Below are positions 8,467 through 16,610 of a DNA stretch of 64,000 bases, in pieces (within the stretch, counting starts at the first letter, position 1; each line of letters opens with the position of its first letter). The position numbers and the translations under genes are program-made. Source of the stretch: Chitinophaga sp. LS1 (lineage in GTDB: Bacteria > Bacteroidota > Bacteroidia > Chitinophagales > Chitinophagaceae); NCBI RefSeq assembly GCF_034274695.1, contig NZ_CP128362.1, positions 1,550,001 through 1,614,000 on the forward strand, given 5' to 3'. The notes below the pieces were generated by a model, which worked only from the letters and a program-made list of their open reading frames with translations, was not told the DNA's origin and did no database searches.

Positions 8467-8924
8467 CTATTTGAAATTAATAAACAACTGCTACATTTCA
8501 AAAATACCTCAGCGGCTGTAGCCCAACACCCTCCTGATATACCATATTTACTTCCGGCAAGATAGCAGGGGAGTTTTTTGAAAATAATCCAACCTCCTCC
8601 TGAATACCACATTCCCTTCCCACAAAGCAACAGGGGATTTTCCAATAATTATCCACCCACTCCTGAAATACCGCATTCCCTTCCCACAAAGCAGCAAGGG
8701 ATTTTCCGATAATTATCCCCCACTCCTGAAATACCAAATTCCTTCCCACAAAGCAGCAGGGGAATTTTTCTGATAAATCAGCGGATATCTTCTATTTCAA
8801 AAATACCATTAGCCAGTGGTATACTGCAACAGGTGCAGATGTACGGATTTCTGCAAGGCCAAATGGTTGTATGTGCTGATTATTGGCAAATGAATTGCTA
8901 AGTGCATACACACATTATTTATCG
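8467..8924. other. Long divergent intergenic region holding a 63-bp tandem repeat
   Basis: The region between the divergent kinase and dxs genes. It is filled mainly by the tandem repeat listed separately. The 14-mer ATTTCAAAAATACC flanks the array as a direct repeat (8495-8508 and 8794-8807). Small open frames inside it are by-products of the repeat and show no homology I can recognise. Confidence 0.6.
8531..8785. repeat. Tandem repeat, four units of 63-66 bp
   Basis: Units begin with CTCCTGA at 8531, 8597, 8660 and 8723. The last three are closely similar (CTCCTGAAATACC, then ATTCC, CTTCCCACAAAGCAGCA, GGGATTTTCC, AATTATCC); the first is more diverged. Each unit can form a small CCCTT/AAGGG-type stem. 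Period and lack of unique spacers exclude a CRISPR. Confidence 0.85.
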
Positions 8925-8932
8925 TACTTTTG
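8925..8932 (+). promoter_or_regulatory. Bacteroidota -7 promoter element before dxs
   Basis: TACTTTTG matches TAnnTTTG and lies 27 bp before the ATG at 8960. The nearest upstream TTG is too distant to be a proper -33. Confidence 0.5.
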
Positions 8933-8959
8933 TTTATTAAAATCCTGCATCCAACAGAT

Positions 8960-10888
8960 ATGAATATTACGCCGGGCCCATTGCTGGGCAACATCCAAAC
9001 CCCTGCTGATTTGCGGAAGCTTAGTAAAGAACAACTGCATGAGGTAAGTGAAGAACTCCGCCAATTCATTATTGACGTGGTAAGCGTGCATGGTGGCCAC
9101 TTTGCGGCCAGCCTGGGCGTTGTAGAACTTTCAGTAGCCCTGCACTATGTATTCAATACTCCCTATGATCAGCTGGTATGGGATGTAGGTCATCAGGCAT
9201 ATGGACACAAAATCCTTACCGGCAGAAGGGATGTGTTCTATACCAACCGAAAATACCACGGTATCAGTGGTTTCCCAAAAAGAGATGAAAGCCCCTACGA
9301 CACCTTTGGCGTAGGTCACTCCTCCACTTCCCTTTCCGCAGCCCTGGGTATGGCCATCGCTTCCAAGTTCAAAGGAGAAACCGACCGCCAGCATATTGCT
9401 GTGATCGGTGATGGCGCTATGACCGCTGGTATGGCCTTCGAAGCCCTCAACCACGCAGGCGTAGCCAATGCCAACGTGCTCTTTATCCTCAACGATAACT
9501 GCATGTCCATTGACCCGAACGTAGGCGCACTCAAAGAATACCTGACAGACATTACCACTTCGCCTACCTACAACAAGTTCCGTGACGACATCTGGAACCT
9601 GCTGGGCAAACTCCCCGTAGGCAAGCGCTTTACCCGCGATATGGCTTCTAAACTGGAAGCAGGTATCAAAGGCGTGGTATCCGGCTCCAGCAACCTCTTT
9701 GAATCCCTGAAACTCCGTTACTTCGGTCCCATCGATGGGCATAATATCACCAAACTGGTGGATACCCTGCAGGACCTGAAAGATATTCCCGGCCCAAAAC
9801 TGCTCCATATCGTTACCACCAAGGGTAAAGGTTATGCACTGGCAGAAAAGGACCAGACTACCTGGCACGCGCCAGGCCTGTTTGATAAAATCACAGGCGA
9901 AATCTTCAAAAAAATACCTGATAAGCCACAACCTCCTAAATACCAGGATGTGTTTGGGCATACCATCATAGAACTCGCAGAGCAGAATAATACCATTATG
10001 GGTATAACCCCTGCTATGCCTTCCGGCTCCTCCCTCAAATACATGATGGAAAAGATGCCGGATCGCGCCTTTGACGTAGGTATTTGTGAGCAACATGCCG
10101 TTACCCTCTCCGCCGGTCTGGCTACGCAGGGTATGCGTGTATTCTGTACCATTTACTCTTCCTTCTTCCAGCGTGCATACGATCAGGCATTACATGACGT
10201 AGCTATTCAGAAACTCCCGGTAGTATTCTGCCTGGACCGCGCAGGCTTGGTAGGTGAAGATGGGCCTACCCACCATGGTGTTTACGACATTGCTTATATG
10301 CGTTGTGTACCCAATGTGGTGATCAGCTCACCGATGAATGAAGAGGAACTGCGTAACCTGATGTACACTTCCCAGTTGCCTACACAGCAACTACCTTTCG
10401 TGATCCGCTATCCGAGAGGACAGGGTGTGATGCCTGAGTGGCGCCAGCCTTTCAAAGAAATTAAAGTCGGTACCGGCCGCAAACTGCGGAGTGGTAAAGA
10501 TGTAGCGATCCTCTCCCTGGGTCCAGTAGGTAACTTCGTAACTGAAGCCTGCAAAAACCTGCTGGCAGATGATCTGCAACCTGCTCATTACGACATGCGC
10601 TTTGTAAAGCCACTCGATGAAGAGATGCTGCATGAAATATTCAGCCAGTTCGATAAAGTGATCACTGTAGAAGACCATGCAGTCAGTGGTGGTTTTGGTA
10701 GTGCGGTACTGGAATTCATGGTAGATCATGGGTATACAGCGAAAGTAAAACGCCTGGGTATCCCTGATAGGATCATTGAGCATGGTAAGCCTGAAGAGCT
10801 GCACCGTGAGTGTGGTTTTGATGCGGCAGGTATTGCGGCGGCGGCAAGAGAAATGCTGAAAGACAAGATAACAGTAACCGCTGGGTAA
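8960..10888 (+). CDS. dxs: 1-deoxy-D-xylulose-5-phosphate synthase
   Basis: 642 residues from ATG 8960; the frame extends 30 bp upstream only with a TTG inside the promoter. It condenses pyruvate and glyceraldehyde-3-phosphate with thiamine diphosphate, the first step of the MEP isoprenoid route. Visible family marks: HGGHFAASLG and VGHQAYGHK near the N-terminus, cofactor motif GDGAMTAGM near residue 150 with the NDN downstream, the DGHN loop, DVGICEQHAVTLSAG (catalytic Glu and pyrimidine domain), DRAGLVGEDGPTHHG, and a transketolase C-terminal domain ending in the HGKPEEL segment. It stands alone with its own terminator. Confidence 0.97.
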   Translation: MNITPGPLLGNIQTPADLRKLSKEQLHEVSEELRQFIIDVVSVHGGHFAASLGVVELSVALHYVFNTPYDQLVWDVGHQAYGHKILTGRRDVFYTNRKYHGISGFPKRDESPYDTFGVGHSSTSLSAALGMAIASKFKGETDRQHIAVIGDGAMTAGMAFEALNHAGVANANVLFILNDNCMSIDPNVGALKEYLTDITTSPTYNKFRDDIWNLLGKLPVGKRFTRDMASKLEAGIKGVVSGSSNLFESLKLRYFGPIDGHNITKLVDTLQDLKDIPGPKLLHIVTTKGKGYALAEKDQTTWHAPGLFDKITGEIFKKIPDKPQPPKYQDVFGHTIIELAEQNNTIMGITPAMPSGSSLKYMMEKMPDRAFDVGICEQHAVTLSAGLATQGMRVFCTIYSSFFQRAYDQALHDVAIQKLPVVFCLDRAGLVGEDGPTHHGVYDIAYMRCVPNVVISSPMNEEELRNLMYTSQLPTQQLPFVIRYPRGQGVMPEWRQPFKEIKVGTGRKLRSGKDVAILSLGPVGNFVTEACKNLLADDLQPAHYDMRFVKPLDEEMLHEIFSQFDKVITVEDHAVSGGFGSAVLEFMVDHGYTAKVKRLGIPDRIIEHGKPEELHRECGFDAAGIAAAAREMLKDKITVTAG

Positions 10889-10931
10889 GCGTATCAAAAG
10901 AATTGAAATAGCATTTAAATAATTTCAAATC

Positions 10932-10981
10932 CTTTAAAAAAAATAGCTTTTGCCAGTGGGCGAAAGCTATTTTTTTTAAAG
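10932..10981 (+). terminator. Terminator after dxs
   Basis: Perfect 19-bp stem (arms 10932-10950 and 10963-10981) built of an AAAAAAAATAGCTTT core and its complement with eight T, loop of 12 nt. The symmetric A/T tracts would also work on the other strand, though no minus-strand gene is near. Confidence 0.88.
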
Positions 10982-11001
10982 GACTTCTTTTATTTGCACA
11001 T

Positions 11002-12036
11002 ATGTATTTACAGCTTCAGATCATCGCTATCATAAAAGAAACAGCCGATACCTTCACTTACAGGTTGCAGGCCGTGAATGGAGAACCAGTCACCTATGCG
11101 GCAGGGCAGTTCCTGACCTTTCTTATCGAATTGCATGGTGTAGAATATCGTCGTTCTTACTCCTTCAGCTCTGCTCCGGGGATTGACAAAGACCTTGCTG
11201 TCACAATACGTCGCAGGGAGAATGGAGAGATCTCCCGCCACATTCTTGATCACTGGAAGGTGGGAGACATCATCACCACCCTGCAACCCGCTGGCCGGTT
11301 CACGCTGGATGAAGTTCCTGAAAACCCTTTCGATGTATTTTTGTTAGGTGCCGGCAGTGGCATTACACCACTCTTTTCCCTGCTGAAATACATGCTGCAT
11401 CATCATACAAATGCACATATCAAACTTGTTTATAGCAGCCCTACACAAGAGCAGACGATCTTTCATGAACAATTACAATCATTACAGTCGCAATACAATG
11501 AACAATTGCACATCATTTACCTCTTCAGTGCCGAAGGCATTGTGCGCAGACTGAGCAATGGCCTGCTGGAACCACTGGTAAAAGAGCAATTAAAATATGC
11601 TGCTTCACTCGCACAATTCTTTGTGTGCGGACCACCAGAATATATGCGTATGGCGCTACTCACACTCACCTTCATGGGGTATAACGAGCAACAGCTGCAT
11701 AAAGAAAACTTTATAGTAAACACAGCACCTAAGCTGGCGCGTATCGGTGCGCCAACAGATAGTACTATCAAAACAGTACTGATCAAAAAAGGCAGTGAAA
11801 GCTATGAGCTTAAAATACCGGGCAATAAGAACATATTGTCCGAGGCCTTGGCTCAGGGCATTACTTTGCCATATAGCTGCAAAGGAGGAGTTTGTGGCTC
11901 CTGCACAGCCCGTTGTACGCAGGGAACAATATGGATGGCATTGAATGAAGTGCTCACTGACAAAGAGATGGCACAAGGCTACCTACTTACCTGCACAGGA
12001 TATGCAGTAAGTGAGACTGTCATTATTGAAGTCTGA
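11002..12036 (+). CDS. PaaE-like flavin/2Fe-2S oxidoreductase (ferredoxin-NADP reductase fold plus C-terminal ferredoxin)
   Basis: 344 residues in three modules. FAD-binding barrel (1-105) with RRSYSFSSAP; NAD(P)-binding domain (110-235) with GAGSGITPLFSLLK and FVCGPPEYM; C-terminal plant-type ferredoxin (250-344) with cluster ligands C293, C298, C301 and C331 (CX4CX2CX29C). It moves electrons from NAD(P)H through FAD to the iron-sulfur cluster. PaaE is the reductase of phenylacetyl-CoA epoxidase, but no paaABCD genes are adjacent, so the electron acceptor is open. A TTTATTTG (one mismatch to the -7 consensus) lies just before the ATG. The 3' end is tandemly duplicated. Confidence 0.88.
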   Translation: MYLQLQIIAIIKETADTFTYRLQAVNGEPVTYAAGQFLTFLIELHGVEYRRSYSFSSAPGIDKDLAVTIRRRENGEISRHILDHWKVGDIITTLQPAGRFTLDEVPENPFDVFLLGAGSGITPLFSLLKYMLHHHTNAHIKLVYSSPTQEQTIFHEQLQSLQSQYNEQLHIIYLFSAEGIVRRLSNGLLEPLVKEQLKYAASLAQFFVCGPPEYMRMALLTLTFMGYNEQQLHKENFIVNTAPKLARIGAPTDSTIKTVLIKKGSESYELKIPGNKNILSEALAQGITLPYSCKGGVCGSCTARCTQGTIWMALNEVLTDKEMAQGYLLTCTGYAVSETVIIEV

Positions 12037-12145
12037 TTTCCTTTCTGCACAAGTCATGCTGTAAGTAAGCCCCTCATTATTGAAGTCTGATTTCCTGCAC
12101 GAGCTATACAGTAAGTAAGCCCCCTCATCATTAAAGTCTGTTTCC
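12007..12145. repeat. Three tandem copies of the PaaE-like gene 3' end
   Basis: Copies begin with GTAAGT at 12007, 12061 and 12111 (periods 54 and 50 bp). Shared blocks are CTCATTATTGAAGTCTG and TTTCCT. The first copy contains the last ten codons and the stop codon; copies two and three are non-coding and progressively diverged. Confidence 0.8.
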
Positions 12146-12161
12146 CTTTAACCAGGCAAGG

Positions 12162-12536
12162 TCATGAAAAAGCGGAGAATGCATTGAATTCTTCCTGCAA
12201 TTCTATATATAGCTTTCTGAATGTTTGCATGCGATCTTCCATTGTGGCGCAGTCATCCACGGGACGGTCATCATGTAGTACGGCGAGCTGACCGTTGTTG
12301 GAGATCTTTTTTGCACACTGCTTTAAGTCGTGGAACATCTCATCCGATACCTCTAACTGACGGATGAATTGGTTTTGAAAATGCTCAATCTGGGCCAGAG
12401 AATCTTCGTCTGATTTCTTGCTGGACAATAATTCAAGACGATTTTGCATTGACCGGATGGTATCTCTGACACTATTCACTTCTACCTTCCAGTCCTGAAT
12501 CTGTTCGAGCTCTGATGTTTGTGCTGAAACTTCCAT
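12162..12536 (-). CDS. Small coiled-coil protein, unknown function
   Basis: 124 residues, acidic, without signal peptide or membrane span, probably cytoplasmic. The sequence is heptad-rich through most of its length (ELEQIQDWKVEVNSVRDTI, QNRLELL, a central region with FQNQFIRQLEVSDEMFHDLKQ, and a final helix QTFRKLYIELQEEF). Two Cys residues are present (in KQCAKK and DDCATM). No enzyme motif is visible. It has a well-defined start followed by an AT-rich upstream region. I do not recognise the family. Confidence 0.65.
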   Translation of the reverse strand: MEVSAQTSELEQIQDWKVEVNSVRDTIRSMQNRLELLSSKKSDEDSLAQIEHFQNQFIRQLEVSDEMFHDLKQCAKKISNNGQLAVLHDDRPVDDCATMEDRMQTFRKLYIELQEEFNAFSAFS

Positions 12537-12644
12537 AGTATTGATTTTGCTGTGAAAAAAAATAGCTGATCAATCATGCTTTTCTTGCGGAAACAAGTCC
12601 TGTTTATAACACATTTCTAAGATACAAACCTTTTCACCAATAGA

Positions 12645-12678
12645 AAAAGGCAATTTGCTTTTTAACAAATTGCCTTTT
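12645..12678 (-). terminator. Terminator downstream of dps
   Basis: 13-bp perfect stem (arms 12645-12657 and 12666-12678, AAAAGGCAATTTG and complement) with 8-nt loop and U-tract on the minus strand. It sits about 130 bp after the dps stop codon. Confidence 0.8.
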
Positions 12679-12804
12679 CCAACTATATAGGTGCTTTCCC
12701 TTTCACTATCGAAATCAAGCTGCAATCGAATTAAATATTACAACTCACTTTATAATATCTCTACATTAAATAGCAGTCTAAGCATTTAATGATGATATCT
12801 TTTT

Positions 12805-13281
12805 TTAGCGCAAGTATGCGTTATACATCCAGATTATTTTTTCCTGTTCGCGAATGTAGGTAGTGATGAGGTCATTGGTACCATCGTCACCTACTTCGGC
12901 GCTGAGGGCAGAGACTTCACGTTCTATTTCGATAATGGTTTGGAGGCCGGAAAGTACGTGTTGTACACAGGCGGTGTCCTTGCCTTCGTTTTTTATTTCG
13001 TGAATATGAGAGTCGGCGATGTAATCCGAGAAGGCGTGAGTAGGGGTGAACCCTAAGGTTAATATACGTTCTGCGATTTCATCAATTTTAGTTAATGAAT
13101 CGGTATATAGTTCTTCAAATTTTATATGAAGTGTGAAGAATTTGTCGCCGCGAATGTTCCAGTGAAAGCCGCGTACGTTCATGTAAAAAACCTGGTAGGC
13201 GGCTAGCAGGTGATTGAGTTTTTCTGCTAGTTCTTTTGAGGTTTTTTTCTCTAGTCCGATATTGGTTACTGCGGTACTCAT
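12805..13281 (-). CDS. dps: Dps-family ferritin-like DNA starvation/iron storage protein
   Basis: 158 residues, the usual Dps length. The ferroxidase site spans adjacent subunits: the first-helix signature NVRGFHWNIRGDKFFTLH (His and Asp ligands) and FEELYTDSLTKIDEIAERI (acidic ligands) are both present. Four-helix bundle sequence follows, with a C-terminal EQEKIIWMYNAYLR. Dps dodecamers store iron by using hydrogen peroxide and shield DNA. Neighbouring OsmC fits an oxidative stress role. The N-terminal tail is short and only weakly basic, so direct DNA binding is uncertain. Confidence 0.92.
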   Translation of the reverse strand: MSTAVTNIGLEKKTSKELAEKLNHLLAAYQVFYMNVRGFHWNIRGDKFFTLHIKFEELYTDSLTKIDEIAERILTLGFTPTHAFSDYIADSHIHEIKNEGKDTACVQHVLSGLQTIIEIEREVSALSAEVGDDGTNDLITTYIREQEKIIWMYNAYLR

Positions 13282-13340
13282 ATGTTGTAGTTTTTTAAGC
13301 TAAAACACAAAATAAATGCCCAAATACCCTATGCCCTAAT

Positions 13341-13437
13341 ACCGAATGATCCTGGCGGAATGCTTCGCATTCCGCCAGGATCATTCGGTAGCGGATTCCT
13401 TTTCTTTCAGGTAAAGCCTGAAAGAAAAGGAATCCGC
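13341..13437. repeat. Two back-to-back long perfect hairpins downstream of the osmC-like gene
   Basis: First: arms 13341-13363 and 13367-13389 (23 bp, loop TTC). Second: arms 13391-13411 and 13417-13437 (21 bp, loop TAAAG). They are separated by a single base and unrelated in sequence. They fill the space between the OsmC-like stop codon (minus strand) and the dps promoter region. Neither has a clear T-tract. Confidence 0.85.
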
Positions 13438-13454
13438 AAGTAATTTAAACAGCA

Positions 13455-13865
13455 TTAAGCCAGACTGGCATCCAGCGTAATCTCCGTATTCAACAACTTC
13501 GAAATCGGACAATTCGTCCTCGCCTCCTCAGCCAACTCCGCAAACTTCGCTGCATCCAAACCCGGCACCGTCGCCTTCAACTCAAGATGACTACCAGTCA
13601 CCGCACCATTCTCCAAAGTCACCGTCGCCTTCGTATCCAGGTTCTCAGGCGTAAAACCCGCACCTGAAATCAGGAAACTCAATTTCATTGTAAAACAGCC
13701 CGCATGCGCAGCTGCAATCAGTTCTTCAGGGTTAGTACCATTTCCATCCTCGAAACGGCTCTTATAAGAATAAGGGGTGCTGCTCAGTACAGCAGACTGT
13801 GTAGTAACTGTTCCTTTCCCGTCCTTTCCTGTACCTTGCCAGTTAGCAGAAGCATTTCTCTTCAT
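13455..13865 (-). CDS. OsmC/Ohr-family organic hydroperoxide peroxidase
   Basis: 136 residues. The two redox cysteines are present: C57 in AAAHAGCFTM and C119 in RTNCPISK. These are the peroxidatic and resolving positions of OsmC-type thiol peroxidases that reduce organic hydroperoxides. The N-terminal strands KRNASANWQGTGKDGKG and the FEDGNGTNPEELI helix are standard for OsmC (rather than Ohr). It lies upstream of dps on the same strand but is separated by two long hairpins, so it is probably a separate transcript. Confidence 0.9.
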   Translation of the reverse strand: MKRNASANWQGTGKDGKGTVTTQSAVLSSTPYSYKSRFEDGNGTNPEELIAAAHAGCFTMKLSFLISGAGFTPENLDTKATVTLENGAVTGSHLELKATVPGLDAAKFAELAEEARTNCPISKLLNTEITLDASLA

Positions 13866-13980
13866 GATTCAGTGTTTTGTGTAGTTTAAATAATGTATTT
13901 AAAGGGATCTCTAAATTACTACTTCTTTTACTGTTCTCAATCCCGCACCCACGTAGATTTTTCTCTACATTCGGGGAATA

Positions 13981-14006
13981 AAAAAACCGCCCCGGCCGGG
14001 GCGGCT
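13981..14006 (-). terminator. Terminator after the YceI gene
   Basis: Loop-less GC palindrome CCGCCCCGGCCGGGGCGG at 13987-14004, followed on the minus strand by a run of T. It lies about 155 bp downstream of the YceI stop. The space between (14005-14159) shows no gene. Confidence 0.75.
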
Positions 14007-14159
14007 ACTCACTATTTCTGGCAATCTATCCTTCAAAAAAAGTTAATGCTCCAAACATCACATTTACTCACTCCACACTTCGATTTGTAGTAATGCTAAT
14101 TCCAATCTAATGTTCCTTAATACCAGTCCTGATTGCCAGAAATCTTCCTCTATACCTGA

Positions 14160-14687
14160 TTAGGCTTGTTTTACCAACTGCACACTCGCCAGCAGTTTCA
14201 CTTCTTCACCCAGCAACAGACCACCGTTGTCGGTAGGACCATTGAAGGAAATACCATACTCTTTTCTTGCGATCTTACCTTTTACTTCAAAACCTGCCTT
14301 AGTCTGTCCATATGGATCCTTAACGATACCGCTGAATTCTACTGCCAGTTCTACTGGTTTGGTCACACCACGCATAGTCAGGTCACCAGTTACTTTATAG
14401 TTCTCGTCGTCTACTTTCTGAATACCAGTAGATACGAAAGTCAGTTTAGGGAATTGTGCTGCATGGAAGAAATCTTCTGCCTGCAGGTGCTGGTCACGTT
14501 GCTCATTCTTAGTAGTGATGCCAGCAACTGCTGCTTCGAAAGAGATCTTAGCATCGCTGAAATCATCGCTGCCACTTTCTACAGTAGCATCGTATTGAGT
14601 AAAATAACCAGTTACATTAGTGATCATCAGATGCTTAATCTTGAATTCTACATCACTGTGAGATTGATCAATTTTCCAGATTGCCAT
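14160..14687 (-). CDS. YceI-family lipocalin-like protein (cytoplasmic form)
   Basis: 175 residues. Starts MAIWKIDQSHSDVEFKIKHLMITNVTGYF, the standard YceI opening, then FEAAVAGITTKNEQRDQHLQAEDFFHA, LTFVSTGIQKV, GDLTMRGVTKPVEL, and the closing KARKEYGI-like GKIARKEYGISF. YceI domains are beta-barrels binding isoprenoid-like lipids. Unlike many YceI proteins it has no signal peptide. An AraC regulator is encoded 168 bp upstream on the same strand and may control it; this is inference only. Confidence 0.9.
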   Translation of the reverse strand: MAIWKIDQSHSDVEFKIKHLMITNVTGYFTQYDATVESGSDDFSDAKISFEAAVAGITTKNEQRDQHLQAEDFFHAAQFPKLTFVSTGIQKVDDENYKVTGDLTMRGVTKPVELAVEFSGIVKDPYGQTKAGFEVKGKIARKEYGISFNGPTDNGGLLLGEEVKLLASVQLVKQA

Positions 14688-14855
14688 AAAATAAGAGTTT
14701 TAGTTTTTTGAATGTTTTTAAATATCTGAAGGATTAATTGCCTTGTTTGTTCGTTGTTTGATGATGTAAAATTAATCGTTGCAACAACTATTCGGAATGG
14801 ATAAAAAGAGGAAAGTGGTGGACTTTTTTACTCCACCGAACTAACTAATTGATTA

Positions 14856-15755
14856 TCAAATTGCAAGTTTCCCAGTCTCTTTGAATTCAGAAGGGGTCTG
14901 ACCGGTATATTTTTTAAAAAAGCGACTAAAGTAGTGAGGATCTTCAAAACCTAACCTATATGCAATCTCTTTTGCTGACAAATCAGTATTATATAAATAA
15001 CGCTGCGCTTCCAGGATTACCCGGTTACGGATATGCTCACCTGCCGTAATACCTGACTGCTGCTTGCTGATCTCATTCAGCAATACGGGCTTCACATGCA
15101 TCAGACCTGCATAGTCAGATACATTCTTCAGGGTGGTATATTTATCTTCGATGAGGTTCTTAAACTGTAAAAATAAGGAGCTGTTGTGCGAAGCATGCTG
15201 ATCCGGGGTAGCGATCATACTACTCCCTTTTATACGGGAGGCCAGTACCAGGAAATAGCGCAGCAATCCATGCAAAGCCGTATCAAAACCTGGCTCCTGG
15301 TCCGTCACTTCCTTCTTCATGAGCTGTACCAGCATCTCAAAATCTCTTTCCTGCTCTGGCTGCAGGGTAATCACTGTGCTGAACTGATTGTTGAAGAAGA
15401 GGGAGGAATTGATACCCATTAGCGAAGCAGCCTGATCTTTCAGACACATAAACGCGTCCTGGAAAGCAATCATATAACCTTCTACCTTTTCGCTAAAGGT
15501 CATGGTATGTACCTGGCCGGGGGCCAGGAAATAAAGTGTATTCTTATTTACTTCGTACGTCATTGCATCAATGGTAGGCTCAATATGTCCCTGCTTGATC
15601 CAGTAGATCGTATAGAAGTCATGACGATGGGGTTTACCGTTGGTGGCAAAAAAACTCTCTTTCAGCTCACAGAGACTGGAAGCAACAAAATTGCTATCCG
15701 CCTGCGCATAAGCCGGTAACGAAACGATCTCGATATGTTCTTTTTTGTCACTCAT
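14856..15755 (-). CDS. AraC-family transcriptional regulator
   Basis: 299 residues. N-terminal cupin-like sensing domain (HRHDFYTIYWIKQGH, YFLAPGQVHTM) and C-terminal double helix-turn-helix (about 200-295) with LKNVSDYAGLMHVKPVLLNEISKQ-type first HTH and the conserved second HTH AKEIAYRLGFEDPHYFSRFFKK. The start codon overlaps the scpA stop codon (ATGA), so translation is coupled to scpA. Likely targets are local, for example the downstream YceI gene, but no operator was identified. Confidence 0.9.
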   Translation of the reverse strand: MSDKKEHIEIVSLPAYAQADSNFVASSLCELKESFFATNGKPHRHDFYTIYWIKQGHIEPTIDAMTYEVNKNTLYFLAPGQVHTMTFSEKVEGYMIAFQDAFMCLKDQAASLMGINSSLFFNNQFSTVITLQPEQERDFEMLVQLMKKEVTDQEPGFDTALHGLLRYFLVLASRIKGSSMIATPDQHASHNSSLFLQFKNLIEDKYTTLKNVSDYAGLMHVKPVLLNEISKQQSGITAGEHIRNRVILEAQRYLYNTDLSAKEIAYRLGFEDPHYFSRFFKKYTGQTPSEFKETGKLAI

Positions 15756-16540
15756 TCCATATCAAAAGCTCCCGCTACTTCCAGTTCACGGTCTTCAGGT
15801 TCTATAAAATCGATGATAAAATTGTTTCTGCCTTCACCCACCATAATGGTCATGTACTTCATCTGCACCAGTTCCAGCATACCCAGGAAGAGGAAAATGG
15901 CGTGCACCCTATCCTGACAATGATCAAAGATCTTTTCAAATGCCAGTGTTTTCTCCTTTTGCGCCAGTTCGATCATGTACTGACGGGAGCCCTCCATGGT
16001 GTAATCATATTTATATACCACGTGCTGTGGCTTGTTGTCACGCTGCTTTACCCTTTGCATCACCTTTTCGAAAGTCTGGGTGAGCTTGAAGAGGGTAAGG
16101 GTCTGAATCTCAGTGCCCTCGCTGGTGATTTCACCAATAGAAGACAACTCCTTTGCAATATTCCCTCTTTTGATCATCAGCATCCTGTCTGCTTCCTTTT
16201 CGGCCAGCTCGGCAGCCGCCTGCTTGAAACGCTTATATTCCAGGATTTTATCAATCAACTCCTGGCGGGGGTCTATTTCCACCCCCTGCTCATCCAGTTC
16301 TTTGCGGGGCAGCAGCATCTTGGCCTTGATACGCATCAGGGTAGATACGAACAGGATGAATTCGCTGGCCAACTCAATGTTGATGGATTCCAGGTGGTGA
16401 ATATAATCCAGAAAGTCGTTGGTGATAGTGGTGATAGGGATATTATAGATATCCAGTTCGTCCCGCTCAATAAAGAAGAGCAGCAGATCAAAAGGTCCCT
16501 CGAACTGGGGGAGTTTTATCTTATATGAGTTCTCGGCCAT
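15752..16540 (-). CDS. scpA: Segregation and condensation protein A (kleisin)
   Basis: 262 residues. Opens with the hallmark LPQFEGPFDLLLFFIERDELDIYNIPI, followed by FLDYIHHLESINIELASEFILFVSTLMRIKAKMLLPR. The C-terminal winged helix includes FEKIFDHCQDRVHAIFLFLGMLELV. ScpA links the Smc heads and binds ScpB, acting on chromosome organisation. scpB and smc are not in the window. The gene overlaps the AraC gene by 4 bp. A hairpin lies 6 nt before its start codon. Confidence 0.94.
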   Translation of the reverse strand: MAENSYKIKLPQFEGPFDLLLFFIERDELDIYNIPITTITNDFLDYIHHLESINIELASEFILFVSTLMRIKAKMLLPRKELDEQGVEIDPRQELIDKILEYKRFKQAAAELAEKEADRMLMIKRGNIAKELSSIGEITSEGTEIQTLTLFKLTQTFEKVMQRVKQRDNKPQHVVYKYDYTMEGSRQYMIELAQKEKTLAFEKIFDHCQDRVHAIFLFLGMLELVQMKYMTIMVGEGRNNFIIDFIEPEDRELEVAGAFDME

Positions 16541-16546
16541 AATATT

Positions 16547-16586
16547 ATGATCCCTTCGCCTGGCAAATTCCGGGTGAAGGGATCAT
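16547..16586 (-). repeat. Hairpin directly before scpA start
   Basis: 14-bp stem, arms 16547-16560 and 16573-16586 (one G-U pair, core GATCCCTTC/GAAGGGATC), 12-nt loop. It ends 6 nt before the scpA ATG and lies between it and the DUF3078 stop codon. There is no clear T-tract, so it could be a weak terminator or a leader structure affecting scpA translation. Confidence 0.7.
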
Positions 16587-16610
16587 TCAAAAATAGGAAA
16601 AAATTCCCGC

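Noticed and set aside
8498..8749. Small open frames across the 63-bp repeat
   Set aside because: They arise because the unit length is a multiple of three in the later copies; no family match, no start context.
8531..8785. CRISPR array
   Set aside because: Units are contiguous repeats of 63-66 bp without unique spacers and no cas genes are near.
9131..10096. 321-codon minus-strand frame opposite dxs
   Set aside because: Antisense shadow of dxs; composition and lack of domains do not support a gene.
13893..14090. 65-codon plus-strand frame between the OsmC-like and YceI genes
   Set aside because: Runs through the GC-rich terminator palindrome and shows no domain.
14166..14711. 181-codon plus-strand frame opposite the YceI gene
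   Set aside because: The YceI gene on the minus strand has a full family match; this frame has none.
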